Shown piece by piece: positions 1 through 7,141 of a stretch of 10,250 bases of DNA (position 1 is the stretch's first letter; every line of letters begins with the position of its first letter). The notes beneath the pieces are model-generated. The model worked only from the letters and a program-made list of their open reading frames with translations, was not told the origin of the DNA and did not search any database. A program made the translations under genes and the position numbers. Source of the DNA: Candidatus Poseidoniaceae archaeon. GTDB lineage: Archaea; Thermoplasmatota; Poseidoniia; Poseidoniales; Poseidoniaceae. The stretch lies in NCBI GenBank assembly GCA_013329925.1, contig DUJK01000209.1, positions 1-10,250 on the forward strand, given 5' to 3'.

Positions 1-70
1 TGATGCTATGTCCAAAATTTAAATCACGTCTTGCTGGAGTCCAACGATTAATTCTTGGTCTGATATTCAT
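1..70 (-). CDS. hemB: Start of a gene, probably delta-aminolevulinic acid dehydratase (HemB), cut by window edge
   Basis: The ATG at 70-68 follows the TAA stop of the hemC-hemD gene with no gap, and 23 codons stay open to the window edge. A strong ribosome binding site, GGGGTGA (81-75), lies four bases before the ATG inside the end of the upstream gene, so translation from here is well supported. The visible peptide begins MNIRPRINRWTPARRDL. Its spacing of R, P, R, R, T-P-A and R resembles the N-terminal arm of porphobilinogen synthase (typically RPRRLR..pALR). HemB makes porphobilinogen, the substrate of the next enzyme in the operon, so the context fits. The product name rests on this short match and on context; another tetrapyrrole gene such as hemL cannot be excluded. 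That a gene starts here is about 90% sure; that it is HemB is about even. Confidence 0.55.
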   Translation of the reverse strand, partial: MNIRPRINRWTPARRDLNFGHSI

Positions 71-1762
71 TTATTCACCCCTTGCTGATTTCCACCATTT
101 AGCGACAAATTCGGCAGTTGGACCCTGTAAAACTTCGACTGTTGAATTAGCGAAATTTTGCAGTGATTCTATCTCCTCTTGTGATGCTTTGCCCATACAC
201 AGTATATTTTTAGGTATGGGTAAGTCATTTTCGACCCAAGCACGGGCAGATGATGGAGATGATAGTAGCAATACGTCATTATCGGCAACTGGCATCTTGT
301 CGACTTGCTTGGGTTGATTCTCATAGCCGACCCATGTTTTGACGTTGAAACCTAAGTCAGTTAGACCGTCAACAAACGCTGTCGAGCCAACATTGGAACG
401 TGGTATCATTAGAGTTATGTTGCGCTCGATTTTATCCTTGATAAACTCGGTTAGTTCGACTGAATCTCTGGATTTAGCACAAATTGATACTGTGACGCCA
501 CGCATGAAACATGCTCTTGCTGTCCCTTCACCAATTGCTAGCCATTGAATACGGTTCAAATCACCATTTGTCTTGGCTACTTCAATGGCACACTTGGCAG
601 CAAATGGTGAAGTCAATACTAGGTAGGGCCATTGCGACCGAGAGACGGAATTATCGATAAATCCACTTGGCCAATTATCGGCTTTTGGAATCAATTCTAT
701 GACCGGCTGATTCAAGACATTAATACCATCATTTTGTAAGATTCTTGCTAAACGATTTGAATTCAATGTGGAGATTAATTTCGGGCCATTGTCAACTTGT
801 TGAGTGGTACTAATCTGGGTACTGGGTAAATTAATTTCCATTTTGTTCAATGGTCCGTGATATTTCATACTGTCAAATTTCAACCCTTGGCAAAATACTT
901 CACGCCAGTTTTGCGGAGAAACTTGTATCGATACTTCATCGCCATCCACTTTAATGCCGGCAGGATACTGACAGCCGCCGCCTACCGAGGTTAGTATCTC
1001 ACGCTCCTTACTAACATCATCTGCAGTTTTTTGGTGATTTAATGCTGTTCTCAAGTGATTGAGCATATCTACATCCAAGGCTCGGCAGTGAACTGAAATC
1101 GCTCCTTGACCTGGCGCAGTAGGCCACTCCTCGTCGCTAATTCTCACCGCACTAAAATCAAGAATCCAAGGCTCTAAAGCGCCGATTTCATGTAGTCGCA
1201 AAAGGCCAATCTCTGCCAAAACTATCGCATCAACTCTGCCTTGACGTAGCCTTTTCAATCTTGTTTCAACTTGCCCTCTTACGGCTATTGGGATGACATC
1301 TGGGCGTTGTGATAAAATGAATGATTGTCTTCTGCCCGAAACCGTACCAACAGTCCCCGATTTAGGGATAACTGCTAGCGCTTCAAGTAATGATGAGGTG
1401 TGATCTGTGTTAAGTAAGTCACCTAATGAAAGGTGATCTTTTGATTTGGGAAAAATGAGTAAATCATTGGTACAACCGCGTTCAAGATAAGCTAAATTGA
1501 CGATGTCATCAGAAATTTTTACTGGGACATCTTTGCTGGAATGTACTGCAATATCGATATTTCCGGCTATTAATTCGCTGTCTACCGCATGAATAAATTG
1601 ACCTACTGTTGAGGCTAGGTCACCACCTAGAGATTTGTCTCCTTGTGAGGAAATTCCAATAATTTCAGTTTTACAACCATTGTCCTGTAGTATTTGGCGC
1701 ACCTTATTGGCCTGCCACATTGCAAGTGTTGAGGTTCTAGTCCCGATTTTTATTTGGGTCAA
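71..1762 (-). CDS. hemCD: Fused porphobilinogen deaminase / uroporphyrinogen-III synthase (HemC-HemD)
   Basis: The protein has 563 residues where HemC alone is about 310. Residues 1-310 are HemC, which links four porphobilinogens into hydroxymethylbilane in the cytosol. Visible motifs are IGTRTSTLA (6-14), HSSKDVP with catalytic Asp78 (74-80), GTVSGRR (139-145, usually GTSSxRR), VRGQVETRL (161-169, usually RGNvdTRL) and GGGCQYP with Cys264, the attachment point of the dipyrromethane cofactor. Residues about 325-555 look like HemD, which closes and inverts ring D to give uroporphyrinogen III. They show the two-lobed alternation of the family, with LVLTSPFAAK (381-390), WVGYENQP (477-484) and LLLSSPSSARAW (498-509). 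The start is TTG: a GGAGG sits seven bases before it, and the codon overlaps the hemA stop as TTGA. The HemC assignment is nearly certain; HemD is a fast-evolving family and is assigned from motifs and position. Confidence 0.93.
   Translation of the reverse strand: MTQIKIGTRTSTLAMWQANKVRQILQDNGCKTEIIGISSQGDKSLGGDLASTVGQFIHAVDSELIAGNIDIAVHSSKDVPVKISDDIVNLAYLERGCTNDLLIFPKSKDHLSLGDLLNTDHTSSLLEALAVIPKSGTVGTVSGRRQSFILSQRPDVIPIAVRGQVETRLKRLRQGRVDAIVLAEIGLLRLHEIGALEPWILDFSAVRISDEEWPTAPGQGAISVHCRALDVDMLNHLRTALNHQKTADDVSKEREILTSVGGGCQYPAGIKVDGDEVSIQVSPQNWREVFCQGLKFDSMKYHGPLNKMEINLPSTQISTTQQVDNGPKLISTLNSNRLARILQNDGINVLNQPVIELIPKADNWPSGFIDNSVSRSQWPYLVLTSPFAAKCAIEVAKTNGDLNRIQWLAIGEGTARACFMRGVTVSICAKSRDSVELTEFIKDKIERNITLMIPRSNVGSTAFVDGLTDLGFNVKTWVGYENQPKQVDKMPVADNDVLLLSSPSSARAWVENDLPIPKNILCMGKASQEEIESLQNFANSTVEVLQGPTAEFVAKWWKSARGE
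75..81 (-). promoter_or_regulatory. Ribosome binding site of the partial gene at 70
   Basis: Read on the minus strand this is GGGGTGA, four bases before the ATG at 70. It matches the archaeal consensus complementary to the 16S rRNA 3' end (GGAGGTGA) and lies inside the last codons of hemC-hemD. It is the main proof that a further cistron follows. Confidence 0.75.
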
Positions 1763-3147
1763 TGCGTAACCTCCGAAAGAGTTGACTTTTCATTGATGCG
1801 AATAATCGTCTCAGTCACATCACTAGCCACCCTCTTAAGAAGAGTTGGATTGATTGGTCTATCGGTTGATAACACCATATTGTCTAATTCACCGGTTGCA
1901 AAGGGTCCGTCTTGATTGCATAGCCAAGTAGCAATCTCTCTAGAAAAGGCTTCAAGTTGTGCCTCAGAATCAATTGCATGTTCATATTCCACCCATTGCT
2001 TTGATAATGATTCAAGTGTCTGATACATGAATGACCTAAATTTGGCTTGAGTTCTATCAGTCAGTGCTGACATAAACCGTTGTTGAATATCAGTAATCAT
2101 CAATTCACTTTTTTCGATGGTTGATGAATAATCCCACTCAACACCTAACTTGTGGGCAATTTTAATCCAGTGTACCATCCCCATCAAGTCTTGATTAGCA
2201 CCAATACCTGTTGGATCAATAGATGGTGGCCAAGAGAAATCCATTATCTTGGCTGGAGCAGTTGTCGGAATTGGATTGCTTGAGTTATAACTCGCTGTCA
2301 TATTACGGATTGTTGAGATTATCAGCGATGGTTGGTGATCAATTTCCTTCCATTGCTCAAAGGTCATGAGTTTAACTTTAGCAGCCATCTCTGGATTACG
2401 CTTTGCAGATTCATCTGGAGATCTCGATATTACGGTGATGTCGGTTTGTCCTAAGTCTAGCAAGACCTCTACTGCCTTGCAGCCCATCTCACCAAAACCT
2501 AGCACTACTGAGATTGAATGCGGATTATTTGACACTACTTCTTCTAAAGCAGTTGTCGCAAGGTTAAGCATTGATTCTGTGGTTTTGTTGAAACCAAATT
2601 CTCGCCTAATGACCCTGTTTGCCGAGATAACGTGATCAAAGAATGAACCGTTAATATCGCTGGTTAAGCCATGCTTGCGATGCCAATTAACAGAGCCCCT
2701 GAATTGTGACATGACTTGTAATTCACCAATCATAAACGAATCTAATCCGCTGCACACTTTGACTAACTGGCGCCAAACATCAATGCCAGTAAAACGATCA
2801 AATGGTGCGTTGTCAAGAGACGTGCTAGCTAGAACGCTGGATTCCAATTCATCACAATCAACTCCAAACCCAACATAAACTACCCTATTACAAGTGGATA
2901 ATTCAAACAGGTCTGCTCCAAGATCATCTCGTATTTTCTTGATAAATTCTAATCGTTGTTTCTTTGAAAGACCTTCAGTTGTCAAATATTTAACATGTTC
3001 AACATTGCTAGAGTCGAGTTTCATTGAAATCATACTCACGCTATTAATCAAACTCATAGCGTCAACTCTCTGCCCATTAATTTCGTGAACCGGAGATTCG
3101 TTGAGGAAGCGTGTCAAATCTATATTAGGTTGGCCTAAATTAACCAT
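1759..3147 (-). CDS. hemA: Glutamyl-tRNA reductase (HemA)
   Basis: This enzyme reduces the glutamate on glutamyl-tRNA(Glu) with NADPH to glutamate-1-semialdehyde, the first committed step of C5-route heme and corrinoid synthesis. The catalytic-domain signature ELSTCNR holds the nucleophile Cys86. GLDSFMIGELQVMSQ (134-148) matches the family's GLdSmviGEpQIlgQ, and GFGEMG (217-222) is the NADPH-binding GxGxxG loop. Residues about 350-460 are helical and correspond to the dimerisation domain. The 462 residues include some 30 more than usual before the first conserved strand; the ATG is nevertheless supported by GGAGGGGAG four bases upstream. It is the first gene of a minus-strand operon and overlaps hemC-hemD by four bases. 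A protein-level feedback on this enzyme is common in the family, but nothing in the sequence proves it here. Confidence 0.95.
   Translation of the reverse strand: MVNLGQPNIDLTRFLNESPVHEINGQRVDAMSLINSVSMISMKLDSSNVEHVKYLTTEGLSKKQRLEFIKKIRDDLGADLFELSTCNRVVYVGFGVDCDELESSVLASTSLDNAPFDRFTGIDVWRQLVKVCSGLDSFMIGELQVMSQFRGSVNWHRKHGLTSDINGSFFDHVISANRVIRREFGFNKTTESMLNLATTALEEVVSNNPHSISVVLGFGEMGCKAVEVLLDLGQTDITVISRSPDESAKRNPEMAAKVKLMTFEQWKEIDHQPSLIISTIRNMTASYNSSNPIPTTAPAKIMDFSWPPSIDPTGIGANQDLMGMVHWIKIAHKLGVEWDYSSTIEKSELMITDIQQRFMSALTDRTQAKFRSFMYQTLESLSKQWVEYEHAIDSEAQLEAFSREIATWLCNQDGPFATGELDNMVLSTDRPINPTLLKRVASDVTETIIRINEKSTLSEVTH
1770..1774 (-). promoter_or_regulatory. Ribosome binding site that fixes the TTG start of hemC-hemD
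   Basis: Minus-strand GGAGG lies seven bases before the TTG at 1762-1760, inside the end of hemA. It supports a TTG start and suggests translational coupling with hemA, whose TGA stop overlaps the start codon. Confidence 0.8.
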
Positions 3148-3244
3148 CTATCTCCCCTCCTATACCATGCGCGCAGTCCACCCTTATCAAGGTCAGTCTG
3201 ATAGGTTCAAATGAATTCAATGACGTCACCTTTTTTTAATTATT
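3148..3244 (-). promoter_or_regulatory. Probable promoter and leader of the hem operon
   Basis: These 97 bases separate hemA from the membrane-protein gene upstream. On the minus strand an A/T tract, AATTAAAAAAAGG (3241-3229), could act as a TATA region for a transcript with a leader of about 55 bases. The perfect 8-base palindrome TGACGTCA (3221-3228) and the short inverted repeat CCTTATCAAGG (3182-3192) lie within the putative promoter or leader and are possible regulator sites. The region could also simply be a spacer within a longer transcript that includes the membrane protein. Confidence 0.35.
3152..3160 (-). promoter_or_regulatory. Ribosome binding site of hemA
   Basis: Minus-strand GGAGGGGAG lies four bases before the ATG at 3147. 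Its strength shows that the hem transcript has a leader, unlike the leaderless-looking genes elsewhere in the window, and supports the long N-terminus of HemA. Confidence 0.8.
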
Positions 3245-3883
3245 TTAACGCTGAGATTTGTTACTACTATTCAGCTGTTTGGTAACTTCTGAAGGCCATA
3301 CAATATACTGGTAATCACGTAGGCATTTTATCAATACCCAAGCAATCAACGGCAGCATTGAGTAAGTCAAGATTTGTTCTGCATTCCAAGCCCAAGCATC
3401 AAACCAACCCGGGAGGGAACCGCCAATTGGCCACAATGGCTGGACACTCCAAACCCCTGAATGAGAAGGTATGTCCAAAAGTAAGTGTGACAAATAACCA
3501 ACACTGATTAAATTACTATATCTTGAGCGATAAATTATGGGGGTCAAGATTAGCCCCCAGAATAAGAAACTATGACTGAAGTTCCACAGCATCCACGACC
3601 AATGTTCGATAATCCACATATTTTCATAGAAGGCTTCAGCGCTTGGAATCCACATGAAACTATCCGTTTTCATACCCAAATAAAGGTACAATGGTATGTT
3701 CGCTAAATCAGGACTCATTGCCGCTAAAGCCCCTTTAATACGGCGGTTTTTGATGCTTTTCGGCGCACATTCTCCGATTATAGCACCAACAAGCCCGTGA
3801 AACAAAACATCCATGCTATCCGCTACCTTTGCTTGATTAATTGGCATTAAGTTCGGTAAATAAAGACCTGCATAATTCCGCAT
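3245..3883 (-). CDS. Small multi-pass membrane protein resembling DUF457/YdjM metal-dependent hydrolases
   Basis: The longest reading is 212 residues. The protein has several hydrophobic segments (about 96-118, 124-137 and 170-188) and a spaced set of His and Asp residues: H29 in FHGLVG, D59 in MSPDLANI, H104 in FSHSFLF, then H133, D137 and H141 in LSHLLLDIPSHSG. This pattern (HG, PD, HS, HxxxDxxxH) is what I know from the DUF457/YdjM family of membrane-bound putative metal-dependent hydrolases; no precise substrate is established. The true start is probably internal. A TATA-like AAAATATC (3903-3896) predicts transcription from about 3874, inside the longest reading, so Met13 (3847) or Met24 (3814) is likelier; Met24 places the first conserved His close to the N-terminus as the family expects. 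The gene lies upstream of the hem operon on the same strand, 97 bases away, and diverges from the RecA-like gene. Confidence 0.6.
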   Translation of the reverse strand: MRNYAGLYLPNLMPINQAKVADSMDVLFHGLVGAIIGECAPKSIKNRRIKGALAAMSPDLANIPLYLYLGMKTDSFMWIPSAEAFYENMWIIEHWSWMLWNFSHSFLFWGLILTPIIYRSRYSNLISVGYLSHLLLDIPSHSGVWSVQPLWPIGGSLPGWFDAWAWNAEQILTYSMLPLIAWVLIKCLRDYQYIVWPSEVTKQLNSSNKSQR

Positions 3884-3923
3884 ACCTCGCGCTCAGATAT
3901 TTTCTAGCACCTGTTTCGTTCAT

Positions 3924-3935
3924 TTTCACTTTCAC
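3924..3935 (+). promoter_or_regulatory. Shared 12-base element TTTCACTTTCAC, copy 1 (RecA-like gene promoter)
   Basis: This tandem duplication of TTTCAC lies 48 bases before the start of the RecA-like gene and about 20 bases upstream of its TATA-like box. The same 12 bases, in the same orientation relative to transcription, occur before the small-protein/polymerase operon (7462-7473). I infer a common regulator binding site; the function is unproven. Confidence 0.5.
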
Positions 3936-3955
3936 CTATGGTCACTAATCAATTC

Positions 3956-3961
3956 TTTTTA
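3956..3961 (+). promoter_or_regulatory. TATA-like box of the RecA-like gene
   Basis: TTTTTA is centred about 25 bases before the ATG at 3984, the archaeal TATA-to-initiation distance, and no Shine-Dalgarno sequence sits at normal spacing. Together these suggest a leaderless transcript. Confidence 0.4.
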
Positions 3962-3983
3962 GGTAGAGACACCAGATTAAATC

Positions 3984-4742
3984 ATGTCTCGCAAGTACCA
4001 ACCTGCATTGCTTGAGAGAATAATTGATGAACACCAGATAGCCCCGATAAGAGGCGGTTTGTATCAGTTATCGGGTAGCGGTTTTGGAGGCAAATCAATG
4101 CGCAGTTATGCTGAGGCTTGGGCTGCTATTGCTCTGTTAAATGGCGAATATGTCCATTGGATTGATGGAGCATGTCGCTTTAATCCTGCAAGGATAATAA
4201 AATGCTTACCAAGCAATACTCCTGAAGCTAATAATTTACTGCATAACCTATTTGTTGGACGTGGTTTTACCGTCCATCAATTCTCTGCATTAGTTGAGAG
4301 ATTGGCTAGTGAAATAAGCATTACCAAAGCAAAACTAGTGGTCATTGATGGACCTGTAGTGATGCACTTAGATGAACAAGTAAAAGATCGTGAAGCACGC
4401 GCATTATTGAACAAATCACTGAAAAATCTTGCTCATTGCGCCAGTAAATATCACATTGCAATAATTGTAATCACTTCATCAAAACCATACTCAAAACGAC
4501 ATGCTACTTTATTGAAAATGATTGAAAAAAACTGCCCACAGCGATTAAGTGGCAGGATTGAGGTGCGAGGTAAAACAAGTAGATTACGCCTATTACACTA
4601 TCCTAGTGGAACCTCTGGATATCGAGAAATCCCGTCTGAACAAGAAACCTTACAGCAAAGTTTCAACAGAATTTTTCATCAACAAATTATGCTGCAGCAT
4701 GGCTCTGATGAAGAGATAGAGGCGCTCATTGAGCTGTCATAA
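3984..4742 (+). CDS. RecA-superfamily ATPase, RadB-like, probable partner of the converging PolB
   Basis: The 252-residue protein is a single RecA-type core with no N-terminal helix-hairpin-helix domain of RadA. Walker A is intact as GSGFGGKS (31-38, with Lys37 and Ser38), and Walker B is LVVIDG (118-123, with Asp122). VHWIDGACRFNPARI (57-71) parallels the RadA/Rad51 segment usually read as hhyIDtEgtFrPeRi, although the catalytic Glu is replaced (Ala63-Cys64 region). The nucleotide-binding and Walker B residues suggest that ATP is bound; hydrolysis is less sure. RadB and RecA-like paralogues modulate recombination, and ImuA-like proteins assist mutagenic polymerases; here the placement opposite a degenerate PolB and the shared promoter element favour a role with that polymerase. 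Its 3' end overlaps the polymerase gene by 17 bp. The start is chosen from a TATA-like box 25 bases upstream. Family membership is fairly sure; the role is inferred. Confidence 0.75.
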   Translation: MSRKYQPALLERIIDEHQIAPIRGGLYQLSGSGFGGKSMRSYAEAWAAIALLNGEYVHWIDGACRFNPARIIKCLPSNTPEANNLLHNLFVGRGFTVHQFSALVERLASEISITKAKLVVIDGPVVMHLDEQVKDREARALLNKSLKNLAHCASKYHIAIIVITSSKPYSKRHATLLKMIEKNCPQRLSGRIEVRGKTSRLRLLHYPSGTSGYREIPSEQETLQQSFNRIFHQQIMLQHGSDEEIEALIELS

Positions 4743-7137
4743 AATCAAGTAATGTAGTGGTCTTACTGCCTATTTTAATTTCTTCATCAGACCAACCAAA
4801 TGGCGCTAGAATAGCCCAGATTGCCCGGACTGCTAAATCATGATAATATTGGTAATCTATTTTCACACTATTAGTTGTATCAATTTCCTCTGCTAAGATT
4901 ACCCGATTCATCGGATTATTATTAGCAGGCTTGACAACAACAAATCTAGTTTTGCGACCGGGTAGTATTTGGTGGCCAAGACTGTCTGCGCGCAGTAAGG
5001 CAGAATGAGTGAGTGTTGATGCAGCAAACTGATCTAGAGTCTTAGTAACTCGACGAGAGACTACTAAATCAGTCAATTTTACGCCGCAGTGATTCAATAA
5101 ACTTAGTTGTTCGTGGAGCATTGCAGAAATGGTATTTGGTACTTGTTTACTTGCCAAATTAATTCCTTGGTCAACACAATCGATTAGAATCTGCAAGGCC
5201 ATATTTTGGAGATTCTTGACCCATTTACAGGTTGAATGTTGTCTTGCCTCAATACCGCGTAATTTCAACCCCTTCTCACCATATGCCCAATACTTAGTTA
5301 GTGAGCCTGCACCGTGCATTCTACTTGGCAGGAATCCAATAAAATGATACATGTCCTCAAATTCTAGTGGGATGCCTATCTCTTGGCTTACTCGTTGGGC
5401 CAATAGTTGCGCTTGGTGTAATTTCTCGGCCCTGGTTTTGATTGCTTTATTCTCAATCCACACACAATCAACGATAGCATGTAGTACTGTCCAACCTGCT
5501 TGTTCAGCTATTGCAATAGTTTGCAATAATATTTCGCGAGCCCACGCACAGATTGCTTCATGGGCTTCGATTCTACCAAATCGGGCATTTTTGTATCCAG
5601 TATAGCCAAAGCAGGTCACTAATAGCCATTTCAATGCATTTTGTTGTTTGTCAAAACGGTCACCTTTGTGTAAAATTTGAGCTTTTAGTGCGCGCCGGCG
5701 GTCAATTATTGGCGCTACTACTCGACCCAGAAAACCATGGTTACGTCCGCAGGTGTGAGATGATAGCCCCGGGACTGGCAGAGCGCCTGAATTGGTAGAA
5801 GGAAATAATCCGGTGCCAATTTGTTCCTCTAAATGACGGCGGCGGAGTTCTTGGCTGGCTAATTCGATATTAAGCGGTAGCAGGTTTGACTTAGTTATTG
5901 TCTCACCTGATGGCTGGCAACAAGGACAATTTAGGGTCTCAGGGGAAATATTACGGGTTGCAATAATACTGGGAAACAAACTGGCAAAATCAAGTTCAAT
6001 CACATCTGTATAGAGGCCTGGTTTACTATCAAGATACAGCCCTCCGCGGTCGGCCATCATTAATTCCCAAGCGGTTTTCGTATCTTCTGGACGGTTCTTT
6101 TTCCACGGCACAAGAACACCATCTTCCATCGCAACCCGCATTTGTATGGCACTGATTACTGAGCCTGGAGATAGGCGTGAAATGTCTTGTGGCGATTGCC
6201 TTGAATGACGTGCTAATTCGAATAGACCAAGTATGCCGCCTTCTCTAACAATGAAACTAGCCTGTTGGTCGATATGTAAACGTCCGTGTATTGGAAAATA
6301 ACTGTCTTTGCGGATTACTTGGCCGTAAGAATGTACGACTCTAGACATTGTTCTTGCCTTTAGAGTGGAGGTTTTTCGACTGAGAGAAAAATCAGTTGCC
6401 GACTGTTTACTGAGTTTTTGCAGCATCGGGAAGTGTAGTGAATCGCCGCCTTGAGTTAGAATAATATCAGGATTTAACCGAACTATAGCCGATTGTAATT
6501 GTTGTAAAAAACTGGTGGTTGAAGCACCATGTCTAATCTCCTCAGTAGCGGTAATTATCCTGTTATCGTCAGTAGAATACAGTATTAATTTCACTTTTTC
6601 TAGCTGAGAATCTATAGTTTCAAAGCCGTCCGATGAGTGATAGTGAAACTCCATTGCTAACTGAGTTAGTTGTGGCCATGCTTCGCTTTCGTCGATAATG
6701 GTAAATTGACTGCCGTTCCAATTTACCTGTTGAAACGGGCCGATATTGTAATCGACAAAAAATCGTTGAGCCAGATGAGCATCCACTGAGTATAGTGTGT
6801 GACGATGAAATTCTCCTCTTGATTCAATATGCTGAGCCAGACGCCTTATTGCTCTACTATCAGTCAAGTCGACCTCGAGTACCTCATGCATCTCATATTG
6901 ATCAAGTGATAATCGTCGGCGAATGAACCGCATGGAACCAACACAAAAACGCTGACTGATTTCTTGATATTCAAGCCAGCTAGCCAAATTAACTAGATGT
7001 TCTTTGGTTGCATGAATGTGAATTGATGCACACCATGGTATGATAATGCGTTGCACGCCAACCTTGTCAACATACATCCACACATCAATCGAGGTGCCAT
7101 CATCACCTAACTGAGCATCAATAATCCAACCGTTCAA
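4726..7137 (-). CDS. Divergent family B DNA polymerase, PolB2-like, predicted without proofreading
   Basis: The protein has 803 residues, near the usual length. Motif A is intact, LDFASLFPSI (382-391) with Asp383 and Phe388 at the Tyr steric-gate position. Motif B reads LKWLLVTCFGYTGYKNARFG (502-521): Lys503 stays but the usual Asn is Val507. Motif C aligns without gaps as VLHAIVDCVWI (551-561) with VLYGDTDSVFV, so Asp557 is kept and the first Asp is Ile555. The downstream TKKRY box is TKYWA (614-618), followed by LKLRGIEAR (624-632). The exonuclease acids are gone: Exo I AMEF (161-164), Exo II GGDSLHFP (230-237) and Exo III FIVRE (295-299). An insert between motifs A and B carries CPCC and HTCGRNH, a possible metal site. 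Synthesis by two-metal catalysis remains possible; proofreading is unlikely, which suits translesion or damage-tolerance synthesis. The start is TTG, since GAGTGA lies four bases before it and no earlier in-frame start exists. It is the second gene of an operon, four bases after the small protein. Confidence 0.9.
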   Translation of the reverse strand: MNGWIIDAQLGDDGTSIDVWMYVDKVGVQRIIIPWCASIHIHATKEHLVNLASWLEYQEISQRFCVGSMRFIRRRLSLDQYEMHEVLEVDLTDSRAIRRLAQHIESRGEFHRHTLYSVDAHLAQRFFVDYNIGPFQQVNWNGSQFTIIDESEAWPQLTQLAMEFHYHSSDGFETIDSQLEKVKLILYSTDDNRIITATEEIRHGASTTSFLQQLQSAIVRLNPDIILTQGGDSLHFPMLQKLSKQSATDFSLSRKTSTLKARTMSRVVHSYGQVIRKDSYFPIHGRLHIDQQASFIVREGGILGLFELARHSRQSPQDISRLSPGSVISAIQMRVAMEDGVLVPWKKNRPEDTKTAWELMMADRGGLYLDSKPGLYTDVIELDFASLFPSIIATRNISPETLNCPCCQPSGETITKSNLLPLNIELASQELRRRHLEEQIGTGLFPSTNSGALPVPGLSSHTCGRNHGFLGRVVAPIIDRRRALKAQILHKGDRFDKQQNALKWLLVTCFGYTGYKNARFGRIEAHEAICAWAREILLQTIAIAEQAGWTVLHAIVDCVWIENKAIKTRAEKLHQAQLLAQRVSQEIGIPLEFEDMYHFIGFLPSRMHGAGSLTKYWAYGEKGLKLRGIEARQHSTCKWVKNLQNMALQILIDCVDQGINLASKQVPNTISAMLHEQLSLLNHCGVKLTDLVVSRRVTKTLDQFAASTLTHSALLRADSLGHQILPGRKTRFVVVKPANNNPMNRVILAEEIDTTNSVKIDYQYYHDLAVRAIWAILAPFGWSDEEIKIGSKTTTLLDFMTAQ
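4738..4761 (-). other. Possible PCNA-interaction (PIP-like) motif at the polymerase C-terminus
   Basis: Residues 793-800, TTTLLDFM, sit three residues before the C-terminal end. They follow the spacing of a PIP box (position 4 hydrophobic L, positions 7 and 8 F and M), but the first-position Gln is Thr. Archaeal family B polymerases often end in such a motif, so PCNA docking is plausible but weakly supported. Confidence 0.35.
5737..5928 (-). other. Cys/His-rich insert between polymerase motifs A and B, possible zinc site
   Basis: Residues 404-467 contain Cys404, Cys406 and Cys407, then His461, Cys463 and His467 ahead of the conserved GFLGRVVAPIIDRRRAL helix. The stretch is about 50 residues longer than the same place in replicative archaeal PolB enzymes as I remember them. 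Metal binding is an inference from the Cys and His spacing. Confidence 0.35.
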
Positions 7138-7141
7138 GACA

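Noticed and set aside
2366..2635. Plus-strand open frames inside hemA, hemC-hemD, polymerase and photolyase genes.
   Set aside because: They lie antisense to well-supported genes, have no ribosome binding site or promoter pattern, and resemble no protein family.
3231..3237. Run of seven T on the plus strand as a terminator.
   Set aside because: No plus-strand gene ends here. On the minus strand, where the neighbouring genes are read, it is an A-run and is more like promoter DNA.
5455..5487. Loss of the main catalytic Asp of polymerase motif C, reading VDCVW as DTDS with the second Asp missing.
   Set aside because: The gap-free alignment of VLHAIVDCVWI with VLYGDTDSVFV, with V, L and the downstream hydrophobics in register, places Asp557 on the second, essential Asp and loses only the first.
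6583..6600. TTTCACTTTTTC inside the polymerase gene as a third copy of the shared element.
   Set aside because: It has mismatches in the second half-repeat, lies within coding sequence and is not near a start codon.
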